In this document: positions 1 through 8,587 of the stretch, one piece after another | How the letters are laid out: each line of letters starts with the position of its first letter | How positions within the stretch are numbered: the first letter of the stretch is position 1 | Origin: Methanolinea sp. UBA275 | GTDB lineage: Archaea > Halobacteriota > Methanomicrobia > Methanomicrobiales > Methanospirillaceae | Assembly: GCA_002506105.1 (NCBI GenBank) | Contig: DAWU01000003.1 | Coordinates: 4,846 to 68,845, forward strand | Direction of reading: 5' to 3' | Length of the DNA: 64,000 bases | Translations under genes and position numbers: made by a program | The notes under the pieces: generated by a model | What the model was told of the DNA's origin: nothing | Seen by the model: only the letters and a program-made list of their open reading frames with translations | Databases searched by the model: none

Positions 1-1
1 G

Positions 2-397
2 AAATTAAAAGAGGTATACAGCAAGGAGAAATACCTTCCCGCCTCGATGATCTCCGACGGAACCATCAATATCTGCGCCCTTGTGATCGCGCTCTACTTC
101 GAAGAAAGGCCCGTGACTATTATCGAGGAACCCGAACGGAACATCCACCCGCATTTAATTTCACGTCTCGTTGAGATGCTCAAGGACGCATCGCGCTCGA
201 AACAGGTCATTGTCACAACCCATAATCCCGAGATGGTCAAGCACGTGGATCTGAGCGACATTATCCTCATTACAAGGGACAAAGACGGGTTTTCCCGGAT
301 GAGATGCCCCTCAGATGAGAAGGAGATAAAGGACTTCCTTGAGGATGAGATCGGCATAGAGGAACTCTTCATCCAGAACTTTTTAGGGATTGAATGA
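2..397 (+). CDS. AAA/ABC-like ATPase, C-terminal fragment cut by the window edge
   Basis: The reading frame is open from the first bases of the window, so the N-terminal part (Walker A) lies outside. The visible 131 residues contain an ABC-type signature-like segment (SDGT, just after an S-M-I run), a Walker B with catalytic glutamate (VTIIEEPE followed by RNIHP) and a switch histidine (VIVTTHNPEM). This is the layout of AAA_21/OLD-type ATPases. The stop overlaps the start of the next gene by 4 bp (ATGA), so the two are translationally coupled. Together with the TOPRIM-like partner this suggests a two-gene defence-type module of the OLD/PARIS kind, but the missing half prevents a firm family call. 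Confidence 0.8.
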   Translation, partial: KLKEVYSKEKYLPASMISDGTINICALVIALYFEERPVTIIEEPERNIHPHLISRLVEMLKDASRSKQVIVTTHNPEMVKHVDLSDIILITRDKDGFSRMRCPSDEKEIKDFLEDEIGIEELFIQNFLGIE

Positions 398-1065
398 GCG
401 AACGGCGGCTGTTTATCCTTGTCGAGGGAAATGACGACGAGCGGTTCTTCGCACGTATCATAATCCCCCTCCTCTCTCCACGGTACAGGGCGGTCCGGCT
501 CATCAAGTTTGCCTGCATGAGGAGCAACAGGGTCTGCAGGTTCATCCGCAGCATCCATCGTGCGGGGGATGAACTCCTTCTCGTCGCGGATATCGACAAG
601 GCCCCGGGTGTGACAGCCAAAAAACGTATACTCATGGAGAGGTTTGGTGTCGTGCAGCCCAGTGAGATCATGGTCATCATCCAGGAGATCGAGAGCTGGT
701 ATCTCGCCGGGCTTGAAACACAGGATGCATACAGACTCGGTACCCATCCTGTGCTCTCCACCGACCAGGTCACCAAGGAAATTTTCAATACAACCATCCC
801 GCCCCAGTATACCTCCCGGATCGCCTACATGCTGGAGATCCTCTCCAGGTTTTCTATTCCATCCGCCTGCAGGAAGAACCGGTCCTTCCACCACTTCATG
901 GACCGGTATTACCTCGACTGCGGAGGGACACCTGAAAGTTCTGCACCGGAATCCCGGGACCGGGGTGAAGGAGTACCCGGGGAAGGGACTGGCAAGGATT
1001 CTTCCGGGGATACACCTGTCATTGAAGTCCAGATAGATCCCGGCGAGGAACACGGTCCCTTATGA
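394..1065 (+). CDS. TOPRIM-like protein (DUF4276/DUF4435-type) paired with an ATPase
   Basis: A 223-residue protein beginning LFILVEGNDDERFF, with a second acidic patch LLVADID (Asp66, Asp68) and a third, IIQEIESWYLAG (Glu98, Glu100). The order glutamate, DxD, acidic pair fits a TOPRIM fold as in OLD-family nucleases, DUF4276 and the AriB subunit of PARIS. It overlaps the upstream ATPase by ATGA. The last ~45 residues (after about residue 175) are rich in Gly, Glu, Pro and Ser and look unlike a folded domain. A frameshift near 925 may have replaced the native C-terminus, although the alternative frame is not clearly better. Nuclease function is inferred from the fold only. Confidence 0.65.
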   Translation: MSERRLFILVEGNDDERFFARIIIPLLSPRYRAVRLIKFACMRSNRVCRFIRSIHRAGDELLLVADIDKAPGVTAKKRILMERFGVVQPSEIMVIIQEIESWYLAGLETQDAYRLGTHPVLSTDQVTKEIFNTTIPPQYTSRIAYMLEILSRFSIPSACRKNRSFHHFMDRYYLDCGGTPESSAPESRDRGEGVPGEGTGKDSSGDTPVIEVQIDPGEEHGPL

Positions 1066-1123
1066 GATCATTTATGAGTTCAGGCATCAACCGGTTGAGA
1101 GAAAAAAAGGGGGGAAAGAGAAC

Positions 1124-3184
1124 GTGGGAATACTGAAGTACAGGATCCCGGAAATTCTTGAAGAGAAAGACTTCTGGATGGTTCTACTCCTTTTCAGCAC
1201 CTTCTTTGCATTTCTCTTGAACCTGTACAGTCTTGACCGTGGTTTTAACCTCATCACCCCGCATCTTTTTTATATTCCCATCGTTATTGCTGCATACTGG
1301 TTCCCCCGGAGCGGTGTTCTCTATACCGTTGCCATTTCCATGGGATACCTCGCGATGGTCTACCTTGTCGGTTACCCGAACCTCGACATCATCACCCAGT
1401 CGACGGCGAGTTTTTACGTCTTTGTATCTATCGGGGTGATTGTTGCCTCCCTCTCCAATAACCTGAAGGAGCAGGAAGACCGTTACCACGGGATCTTCGA
1501 TTACTCCGAGGCGGGGAGCTTTCTCGTCATGAACCTCCGGTCAGGATTCGTCATCGATGAGGCGAACGAGCGTGGAGCGGCTCTCCTCGGGTTTCGGGCA
1601 AAGGAACTCTCAGGGAGAAACCTCCTTGACTTTTTCACCGAAGAGGAGGAAAAATCCGAGATAATGACCAGAATATCCCCTGGGGGCGCAATCGAAGATT
1701 TTGAATGCCACCTGAAAAGACACGACGGGTATATACTCAATGCCCTGGTATCGGCAGGCCCCCTCCCCGGAAGGAGGTTTGTGTTTACCCTTGTCGATAT
1801 CACGGGGCGAAAAAAGGCCGAAGAGGCACTCCGCGAGAGCAAGGAGCGGTACCAGGGTCTCTACAACAACGCTCAGGTAGGTCTTGCCCGGGCGGGCATC
1901 GGTGACGGAAGCATCATTGACGCGAACCATCAGATGGCCAGCATGTTCGGGTATCCCACTGTGGAAGACTTTAAACGTGATTTCCGGTTTACTGAACATT
2001 ACGCTGATGACGGTGTCAGGGAACAGTTGATATCAATGCTCGACGACAGGGGGGCGGTCTCCAATTTCGATGCCCGTTTCACCCGGAAAGACGGGACGAT
2101 CTTCTGGGCCAGGTTCTTTGCGAGGATTATTCCCGACAAGGGTTTTATCGAGGAGGTCTTTACCGATGTCACCGAAGAGAAACAATCGCACCGGGCACTT
2201 GACGAGAGTGAGGAGCGGTACCGGAAGCTTGTTGACAACCTCCCGGATTATGTCATAGTGTACAGCCAGGATACTATCCTCTACGTCAACGCTTCAGCCG
2301 CACGAACGGTCGGCATGGCCATTGACGAGATAGTCGGGACTTCCATCTACCAGTATGTCGACAAAAGATGCTGGGAGAAGGTGAACACACACAGCCTCGA
2401 AAGGTTTCATGGCTCGCATGTCGATCCATATGAGATCTCCTTGGTGGTCAAGGGCGGTGAAACCAGGACCGTGATCGTGAATGCAGTCCCGATTGTGTAC
2501 CAGGACCAGAATGCCACACTGACAGTGCTCACAGATATCACTGATAGGAAAGTAGCCGAGGATAAGCTGGCTGCATCAAAGGACCAGTACGTGACTACCA
2601 TGAATGCCATGATCGATGGCATCTTCCTTGTAGATAGGGGTTACCACATTGTCCTTGTGAATTCCACCCTCGAACGGTGGCTGGCACACATCGGAAAGAC
2701 CCAAAACGTGGTTGGAATGGATCTCGCATCTGCCCTGCCGGGCTTTGCCGGCTCATGCCTCGATAGTATACAAAAGGTCTTCGCAACCGGAGAGAGCGTG
2801 GTGACGACCACCGGGTTCCATGCGGGAGAAAAAGAACGTATCTTCGAAACCCGGCATATCCCGGTCAATGAAGAAGGAAGGGTAATCCAGGTTCTCACGA
2901 TTGTGCGTGACATCACACGGTCAAAAAAGATGGAAGAGGAGAAGAGACTGGCATACGAGCAGATCGAGAAGAACATCGAACAGTTTGCCATCCTTGGGGA
3001 TCACCTTCGGAACCCTGTCCAGGTCATTGTCGGCCTTGCAGATCTCGAGGGAGATCCGCTTGCAGGGAAGATCCGCCGGCAGACAGAAGAGATAGACAGG
3101 ACGATTTCCCAGCTCGACCGGGGATGGATCGAATCAGAGAAGATACGTGAGTTTATCCGGAAATACTACGGGATCGGGAAGTAA
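1124..3184 (+). CDS. membrane-anchored multi-PAS sensor protein without an ATPase domain
   Basis: A 686-residue protein with a GTG start after a purine-rich stretch (ggggggaaagag). The first ~110 residues hold about four hydrophobic segments with short loops, a membrane sensor or anchor. Four PAS-like repeats follow at roughly 120-232, 240-352, 358-478 and 485-605, most ending in the PAC-like D[IV]T.RK motif. The C-terminus (610-680) carries a HisKA-like helix pair with GDHLRNPVQVI, in which a histidine lies in an H-box-like context. No N, G1 or G2 boxes follow, so there is no HATPase_c domain. Such PAS proteins are abundant in Methanomicrobiales. It could be a phosphoacceptor or scaffold needing a separate kinase. 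The ligand is unknown. Confidence 0.8.
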   Translation: MGILKYRIPEILEEKDFWMVLLLFSTFFAFLLNLYSLDRGFNLITPHLFYIPIVIAAYWFPRSGVLYTVAISMGYLAMVYLVGYPNLDIITQSTASFYVFVSIGVIVASLSNNLKEQEDRYHGIFDYSEAGSFLVMNLRSGFVIDEANERGAALLGFRAKELSGRNLLDFFTEEEEKSEIMTRISPGGAIEDFECHLKRHDGYILNALVSAGPLPGRRFVFTLVDITGRKKAEEALRESKERYQGLYNNAQVGLARAGIGDGSIIDANHQMASMFGYPTVEDFKRDFRFTEHYADDGVREQLISMLDDRGAVSNFDARFTRKDGTIFWARFFARIIPDKGFIEEVFTDVTEEKQSHRALDESEERYRKLVDNLPDYVIVYSQDTILYVNASAARTVGMAIDEIVGTSIYQYVDKRCWEKVNTHSLERFHGSHVDPYEISLVVKGGETRTVIVNAVPIVYQDQNATLTVLTDITDRKVAEDKLAASKDQYVTTMNAMIDGIFLVDRGYHIVLVNSTLERWLAHIGKTQNVVGMDLASALPGFAGSCLDSIQKVFATGESVVTTTGFHAGEKERIFETRHIPVNEEGRVIQVLTIVRDITRSKKMEEEKRLAYEQIEKNIEQFAILGDHLRNPVQVIVGLADLEGDPLAGKIRRQTEEIDRTISQLDRGWIESEKIREFIRKYYGIGK

Positions 3185-3349
3185 TCCCGTAACTCTGGAA
3201 TGTAATCGGGCTTTTTTCTTGGAGTGCCAGGAATACCATCCGTGCCCTCTGCCCTCTCCGTTACGCGAATTGCCTTCGGAGGTTGGAAAAAAGGAGAGGT
3301 AAAAGGCTTATCTTCCCCGGCGTGCTTATCTAACAATACAGGTGAACCT

Positions 3350-3853
3350 GTGCAGGTATCCATGAAACTTGAGATCAAGGATGCCCCCGGGCAGCTGGTG
3401 GCCGCCCTCAAGCCCATTTCCGAGGTGGGAGGCAACATCATCGCAGTAATCCATCAGCGCGATGATAAGCAGAGGGGCAAGATGCTCTCTGTACAGATTG
3501 TGCTGGAACTCCCCGATCACCGCCTGAAGGATCTGACGAGGCTCCTTCGCGAACAGGGAGTCAACATCCAGCGAATCGGGCACGAACGCCTTCTTTACGA
3601 GAAAGCAGTGATGATGATTGGTCACCTTATCCATACCGATCTCGGGGACACCGTGGACCGTATAGACCGCACAGGATTCGCAGAGGTGACCGAACTCAAT
3701 ATCAGTATGCCGGCAATCACTGAGGTCTCTTCAGCCCGTCTCCTGATAAAATCGGTGAACAGAGAGGACATGGAACAGGCAATGGACATCCTGCGACGTG
3801 TCGCAAAAGAGAAGGATTTCCTGCTGGTTGAACCACTGGAGGAGATCGAATGA
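3350..3853 (+). CDS. ACT-domain amino-acid-binding regulator upstream of homoserine dehydrogenase
   Basis: Two ACT-like repeats can be seen in 167 residues: the first starts KLEIKDAPGQLVAALKPISE with the typical 'P-G-x-L' turn, the second starts near ITEVSSARLLIKSVNRED. I chose the GTG at 3350 because aggtga lies 5 bases upstream and the conserved domain starts five codons later; an ATG at 3362 is also possible. The stop overlaps the start of hom by ATGA. ACT domains bind amino acids, and the coupling to homoserine dehydrogenase suggests allosteric or regulatory sensing of threonine, methionine or a related product. That link is inferred from context. Confidence 0.85.
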   Translation: MQVSMKLEIKDAPGQLVAALKPISEVGGNIIAVIHQRDDKQRGKMLSVQIVLELPDHRLKDLTRLLREQGVNIQRIGHERLLYEKAVMMIGHLIHTDLGDTVDRIDRTGFAEVTELNISMPAITEVSSARLLIKSVNREDMEQAMDILRRVAKEKDFLLVEPLEEIE

Positions 3854-4848
3854 AGGTCGCGATACTTGGCATGGGTTCAGTCGGAAGAGGCGTACTCCGG
3901 ATGCTCGGGGAAAAAGACCTTGGTATCGAGGTCACCGCTGTCGCTGACTCGGGGAGTGCCCTCATTGATAAGAAAGGCATCAGTATCCCGGAGATACTGA
4001 AGGCAAAGGAGATGAAAGGATCCTGTGGTGACAGGTCCCTTGGCGCAATCGACGTTGTATCCGCGGCTGACTATGACGTTCTTGTCGAGGTGACTCCCAC
4101 AAACGCTATCACCGGAGAACCTGCACTCACACACATGCTGGCAGCGATCGATCGTGGGCATCATGTAGTCACCTCAAACAAGGGCCCGATATCACGGGAG
4201 TTCTCCCTGCTCATGTCCAGAGCATCGGAGAAGGGCGTTTGTGTGAGGTATGAAGCTACGGTCGGGGGAGCCATCCCTATCATGCACACCCTCGACCAGG
4301 GACTTGCCGGCAACAGGATCCTTGCAATATTCGGTGTCCTGAACGGGACCTGTAATTTCATCCTCACCAGAATGGCAGACGAGGGACTTACCTACGAGCA
4401 GGCGCTTCTCGAGGCGCGGGAGATGGGCTATGCTGAAGCGGATCCAACCTACGATGTGAAGGGAATAGATCCGGCAATCAAGCTCGTAATCCTGGCTAAT
4501 AAATTCTGGAAGGAGACCGTCAGACTGGAAGACGTCGACATCACCGGCATTGACAAACTCACCAACAATGCACTCCGGCTTGCCGAGGAGCAGCACTGCA
4601 CCATCAGGCTGATCGCGGAAGCAATTCCGGACCGCGGGATTCTCCGGGTCGCACCAAGGCTCCTTCCCCTTTCGCATCCCCTCGTGGTGGAAGGGACGCT
4701 CAATGCAATCACCATAGAGACAGATATGGCAGGAGAGATCACGCTGATTGGAAAAGGGGCGGGATCCGTGGAGACAGCAAGCGCTATCCTTGGCGATCTC
4801 CTGTATATTCGCGATATCCATGAGGGGAGTCATCCAGAAACGGCGTGA
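3850..4848 (+). CDS. hom: homoserine dehydrogenase
   Basis: A 332-residue protein with an N-terminal Rossmann motif (AILGMGSVGRG) and the homoserine-dehydrogenase core: SNKGP with the catalytic lysine near residue 113, GGAIPIMHTL, NGTCNFILTRM and EADPTYDVKGIDPAIKL. It reduces aspartate semialdehyde to homoserine with NAD(P)H, the branch point to threonine and methionine. It lacks the C-terminal ACT domain found in many bacterial forms; the ACT function is supplied by the overlapping upstream gene. The last 29 bases overlap the start of the next gene. Confidence 0.95.
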   Translation: MKVAILGMGSVGRGVLRMLGEKDLGIEVTAVADSGSALIDKKGISIPEILKAKEMKGSCGDRSLGAIDVVSAADYDVLVEVTPTNAITGEPALTHMLAAIDRGHHVVTSNKGPISREFSLLMSRASEKGVCVRYEATVGGAIPIMHTLDQGLAGNRILAIFGVLNGTCNFILTRMADEGLTYEQALLEAREMGYAEADPTYDVKGIDPAIKLVILANKFWKETVRLEDVDITGIDKLTNNALRLAEEQHCTIRLIAEAIPDRGILRVAPRLLPLSHPLVVEGTLNAITIETDMAGEITLIGKGAGSVETASAILGDLLYIRDIHEGSHPETA

Positions 4849-5968
4849 ATACCTGCACCTGATGCGGGCATGTACGCTTGAACACGGATACTTCACGGTG
4901 ACCGACATCCAGAAAGGCGCTTTGGTTCCGAGGAGCACTGCTCAGGACTGGATTCACAGGCTGCTTGACGAAGGATGCGTGGTGATCCGTGAGAGAAAGA
5001 TGGGCCGGAATCCTGCAAGATATGCCGCGATCAGTGCGCTTCCATCAAGCGCCTGCAGGAGGATCTTCACCACCATCGACGGCGATCGTGTCGAGATTCA
5101 CCATGACTGCATGAGCAGTGCGAACGCGGCATTCTGTGCCTACCATCATTCTCATGCAGGTGGCATTATTGAGAATGTCAGCCGCGACGGGACGCTGATT
5201 CGGGAATGGGCCCGCCTCGGGCATACCGATGTCGATATCGGGCTTCATCCCTCTGCAGCAGTCGGGGTCGCGGGGATAGAGAGGGACGGGGAAGATCTCA
5301 TCCAGCATATCAGATGCATCGGGGGTCCGGCATACTCGCTCACCGACATGATGTCACATGCAGAAGGGGTGTGCGACGTGCACGTCCAGAGATCCGGCGA
5401 TATCGTTGAGGGAAGTGTACGGACACGGGCGCTTACCCATGTGATCGTAGGAATCGATGATACTGACAACCGGGAAAGGGGTGCGACGTTTGCCCTTGCG
5501 CTGGCCCTCCTCCAGCACCTCGAGACCATGAAAGGCGTGCTTCCCATCAGCCACCATGTTGCAATGCTCAACCCGGCGGTAACCCGGAAGACGGCAGGGA
5601 ATTCCTGCAGTTTTATCGAGGTCGCAATTCAACCGGGAGCGTATGCCAGAGTGAAGCAGCGTTCAATCGACTTTGTTGAAGACGAGTCGCTCTCCCCCGA
5701 GTGGGGAATGGCCTTCAAGCAGGGTTTCATGATACCACCTTCACTTCGTTCGTATGGAGAGCGTGCGAGACATGAGCTCATTGCAAGGGATGAGGCATCA
5801 GCAATAGCCGCGGAACATGAAATCGAAGTGTACGGTGGACAGGGGGTTGTCGGCGCACTTGCAGCAATCGCGCTTTCCGGGCTTCCCCACGAGATCCTGC
5901 TCAGGGCAGAAGCCGCCGTTCCCGTCGTATCCCTGCAACCGGCTGGAAAGAAAGTCTTGCAGGGCTGA
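4820..5968 (+). CDS. methanogenesis marker protein 11-like protein with N-terminal winged helix
   Basis: A 382-residue protein. Residues ~5-70 look like a winged helix (YFTVTDIQKGALVPRSTAQDW). A middle region contains Cys/His-rich DCMSSANAAFCAYHHSHAGG. The C-terminal half starts with VIVGIDDTDNRERGAT, the IDDTD motif shared by TiaS (the archaeal tRNA-Ile2 agmatidine synthetase) and the methanogen-specific family 'methanogenesis marker 11'. The gene overlaps hom by 29 bases, so the start at 4820 implies coupling; no clear ribosome binding site is visible. Family assignment comes from memory of the IDDTD-containing marker proteins and needs a profile search. The fused DNA-binding-like N-terminus is unusual. 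Confidence 0.6.
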   Translation: MRGVIQKRREYLHLMRACTLEHGYFTVTDIQKGALVPRSTAQDWIHRLLDEGCVVIRERKMGRNPARYAAISALPSSACRRIFTTIDGDRVEIHHDCMSSANAAFCAYHHSHAGGIIENVSRDGTLIREWARLGHTDVDIGLHPSAAVGVAGIERDGEDLIQHIRCIGGPAYSLTDMMSHAEGVCDVHVQRSGDIVEGSVRTRALTHVIVGIDDTDNRERGATFALALALLQHLETMKGVLPISHHVAMLNPAVTRKTAGNSCSFIEVAIQPGAYARVKQRSIDFVEDESLSPEWGMAFKQGFMIPPSLRSYGERARHELIARDEASAIAAEHEIEVYGGQGVVGALAAIALSGLPHEILLRAEAAVPVVSLQPAGKKVLQG

Positions 5969-6167
5969 ACCCGAGGGCAACGTGATTTTTGTCGCTGAGA
6001 TCAGAGTCCGGTCTCACTATATCGTCCCGGTCATGGTATTCCCATACTGGTCCGGGATTCACCCGGGACATCAACAAAGGGGTATGATATCGGAGTATTT
6101 ATCGGCGATATTTTGATGAAAAGGGAACCATTATTTCTCCCGCGTCCGGACATTAGACGAAGAAGGA

Positions 6168-7070
6168 GTGGGGTATCTGACAGGTTCTGAATCACTCAAG
6201 CCCCTTTTACCGGAATACACGCAACGGGTCATCGGTTTCCAGGGGGATGAGATTACCGAATACCGTATCTACCGCATGCTTGCCGGTGCCTATGGCGCCG
6301 ATTCCAATGCACAGGTCCTCTCGAAGATGGCCGATCAGGAACTTGGACACTACCGGATCTGGAAGTCCTACACCGGGATTGATGTCGCTCCCTCGATGCT
6401 AAAAGTATTGGGTTACTACCTGCTAGCCAGGATTCTGGGACTGACTTTTACCATCAAGCTGATGGAGGGGGGGGAACAGGGTGCCATCAGGAGGTATCAG
6501 GAATTTTCAGGCAGGATCCCTGATATCGAAGGCATCATCGAGGATGAAGAACGCCACGAGATGGAGATAATTGGGCTCCTTGACGAGGAGAGGCTTCATT
6601 ATGTGGGATCTATTGTCCTGGGATTGAACGATGCCCTTGTCGAATTTACAGGAAGCCTTGCAGGATTCACTTTCGCACTCCAGGACACGAGGATAATCGC
6701 GGCGGTGGGGAGTATTATGGGAATTGCTGCAGCACTCTCTATGGCCGCATCTGAATACCTTTCCCAGAAATCATATCCTTCCGGGAGGAGACCAAAAAAA
6801 GCAGCCCTTTATACGGGTCTGGCATATATCCTGACGGTTCTCATCCTCGTGTTGCCGTTTCTCCTGCTCTCCAATCCTTTCATCGCCCTGGGGGGGACGC
6901 TCCTTTTTGCAGTATTAATTATCATCTGTTTCACGTATTACACATCTGTTGCGGAAGGTCTCCCGTTCGGAACGCGGTTTCTCGAGATGGCTGCACTCTC
7001 ACTTGGTATCGCCGGAGTATCATTCATCATAGGGCTCCTCATAAGGGTTGTGTTCCAGGTAGAAGTGTGA
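6168..7070 (+). CDS. ferritin-like (erythrin) domain fused to a VIT1/CCC1-type metal transporter
   Basis: About 300 residues. The N-terminal ~140 form a ferritin-like helical bundle with carboxylate/His iron ligands (E-Y-R-I-Y-R-M-L; MADQELGHYRIW; EDEERHEMEI). The C-terminal half has about five membrane segments and the VIT1/CCC1 signature LGLNDALVEFTGSLAG followed by MAASEYLSQKS. Such erythrin-VIT1 fusions are thought to export or sequester iron or manganese. The start is uncertain: an aaggag at 6163 overlaps the GTG at 6168, and a CTG at 6177 would have better spacing. Its position near msvR suggests a metal or oxidative-stress role, which is inference. Confidence 0.85.
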   Translation: MGYLTGSESLKPLLPEYTQRVIGFQGDEITEYRIYRMLAGAYGADSNAQVLSKMADQELGHYRIWKSYTGIDVAPSMLKVLGYYLLARILGLTFTIKLMEGGEQGAIRRYQEFSGRIPDIEGIIEDEERHEMEIIGLLDEERLHYVGSIVLGLNDALVEFTGSLAGFTFALQDTRIIAAVGSIMGIAAALSMAASEYLSQKSYPSGRRPKKAALYTGLAYILTVLILVLPFLLLSNPFIALGGTLLFAVLIIICFTYYTSVAEGLPFGTRFLEMAALSLGIAGVSFIIGLLIRVVFQVEV

Positions 7071-7322
7071 TTATGTCTTCTGTTCCTGGGTTGGCGTGCG
7101 GATGCCCGTTTCGCATGAGTGAAATGTTCCTGTAACACGGCACTTTAGCCTCATGAACACATGGGCAGATGCCCGTCTCACAGAACGATAGGGGTAGTAT
7201 GTTAACAGTACACCCCGTATACCGGTAAGAGAAAGAGTCTCTTTCCCTCCATTAAAAAACAAAAACCGGCAGCTGCAGGATCGCCCGCAATACTCGATAA
7301 GGCTTGCCTGCTCCTGCCAGAT

Positions 7323-7595
7323 TCAGACGGTCTTCAGTTTGTAGAGGGGTTTTCGTGCATCCCTGAAGTTGAACTTTGCGATAATAAGCCCGCTTTTCCG
7401 AAGCTTATTCAATGCATTGCGTATCGTTCTCGGTGAGAATGCAACATTCCCTATTATTTCGTTCAGGGTCCGCTCTTTTCCGTCGCCAAGCAGTGAGAAG
7501 ACTGCTTGTGCAGAGGACGGGAGGCAGTCGGTTCTTGTGACTGGCCCCCTGATCTCAAGCCCATTCACCTGGGCGGGGGTCGATGCCAGTGTCAT
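7323..7595 (-). CDS. small winged-helix transcriptional regulator
   Basis: A 90-residue protein. The start at 7595 is supported by a strong ribosome binding site (agaaggaga, 6 bases upstream). Residues ~28-85 match a MarR/TrmB-like winged helix: SSAQAVFSLLGDG, a helix-turn-helix around TLNEIIGNVAFSPRTIRNAL, then KLRKSGLIIAKF and a basic wing (FRDARKPLYKLK). No effector domain follows. It is divergent from msvR with 212 bp between the start codons, and the MsvR boxes lie in that interval, so it may be a member of the MsvR regulon or a co-regulator. Confidence 0.8.
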   Translation of the reverse strand: MTLASTPAQVNGLEIRGPVTRTDCLPSSAQAVFSLLGDGKERTLNEIIGNVAFSPRTIRNALNKLRKSGLIIAKFNFRDARKPLYKLKTV

Positions 7596-7720
7596 GGTAT
7601 TTCTCCTTCTGTATGTCCGTTGGGCTGCTCGCCCGGGAGTATGTTCCAACCCTCAAAGGAGGGTATCCCGGAAGACGTCCCGATCGATCCTATGGAGGAT
7701 GCATACAGCGGGCGCCGTTT

Positions 7721-7770
7721 TGTTCGAATATATACGAACAATCGTGTATATACGAACTATAGTTATAAAT
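7721..7770 (+). promoter_or_regulatory. two MsvR-type operator boxes and TATA box upstream of msvR
   Basis: An 18-of-20 palindrome occupies 7721-7740 (tgttcgaatatatacgaaca) and contains TTCG-N8-CGAA. A second box at 7741-7756 reads ATCG-N8-CGAA with the identical right half (tatatacgaac at 7729-7739 and 7747-7757), so the sites repeat every 18 bp. A TATA element (ttataaat) follows at 7763-7770, about 38-45 bases before the msvR start. Published MsvR proteins bind an inverted TTCG/CGAA motif in their own promoters, so autoregulation is the likely function. Confidence 0.75.
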
Positions 7771-7807
7771 ACTTTTTGCCCACATCATGTTATGGATTGG
7801 AAGAGTC

Positions 7808-8581
7808 ATGAGCCGCCCTGCTCCATCACACGAGGATGATGAACCTTTTATCCAGATTATCGCCTCCGAACAGGGTTTAAAGGCTATCGACAGCCCCCTC
7901 AAGGGGAAAATACTAGAGATGCTGCAGGAGCGGGATATGGATTTCGAAGAGATTGTATCGAGATCCGACCGGGCAAAGTCCACGGTCTCAATGCATCTCA
8001 AATCCCTTGCGGAGATAGGAATTATCACTTCCCGCCCTGCGCCGGGAGATGCCAGGAAAAGGATTGTCTCACTGAACGGCCGGATCATAGTCCGGGCAGA
8101 TGCAGGAGATGCAGAGATGCTCTGGGCGGACAGGTTCTTCCCGGATTCGCTCCCAAGGAACGCTTCTCAGAGAGATGTCTTTTCTTTCATCCTTACCTCG
8201 CTTCGCGTCAGTCTTCTCACTGAAGGTATCAGTATTTATCCCATATTGATGCGGGCGGGGCTAAAAGCCGGATCAGCCATTTTCCCCCTCGTGCAGGAAA
8301 CTGACCTTCACTCTTTTATGGACAATATCGCGGATTTCTGGTCCCGTTCAGGCCTTGGCAGAGTGGACGTGGAGCGGGAAGACCCGATTACCATGGTGAT
8401 CCATGACTGTTTTGAATGCATGGACCTGCCGATTACTGGAAAGCCGGAATGTGCATTCGATGCAGGCATCCTCTCCGCCCTCTTCTCTGCGTATTATGGG
8501 GAAAAGAAGGAAGCGGTGGAAACCCATTGCTACGCGATGGGGAGCAATCTATGCCGGTTCGAGATATGGAACGCCCGATGA
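7808..8581 (+). CDS. msvR: MsvR-like redox regulator (ArsR-type winged helix plus V4R domain)
   Basis: A 257-residue protein. Residues ~20-95 form an ArsR-like winged helix (KGKILEMLQERDMDFEEIV, then KSTVSMHLKSLAEIGII). Residues ~120-255 are a V4R domain with the conserved end HCYAMGSNLCRFEIW. Five cysteines cluster in the V4R part (DCFEC, PECAF, HCYAM, NLCRF), as expected for the methanogen-specific V4R regulators that sense oxidation by thiol chemistry. I took the ATG at 7808, 17 bases after the predicted transcription start; an in-frame ATG at 7787 is too close to the TATA box. The two palindromic boxes upstream fit autoregulation. Confidence 0.85.
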   Translation: MSRPAPSHEDDEPFIQIIASEQGLKAIDSPLKGKILEMLQERDMDFEEIVSRSDRAKSTVSMHLKSLAEIGIITSRPAPGDARKRIVSLNGRIIVRADAGDAEMLWADRFFPDSLPRNASQRDVFSFILTSLRVSLLTEGISIYPILMRAGLKAGSAIFPLVQETDLHSFMDNIADFWSRSGLGRVDVEREDPITMVIHDCFECMDLPITGKPECAFDAGILSALFSAYYGEKKEAVETHCYAMGSNLCRFEIWNAR

Positions 8582-8587
8582 ACCTTC

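Noticed and set aside
94..1053. Long minus-strand open frame of 319 codons opposite the ATPase/TOPRIM pair
   Set aside because: It lies antisense to two genes with clear motifs and overlapping start/stop signals, and its translation is Cys/Gly/Pro-rich without domain features.
4192..4938. 248-codon minus-strand open frame over homoserine dehydrogenase
   Set aside because: Shadow of hom in a GC-rich codon pattern; no start signal and no recognisable motif.
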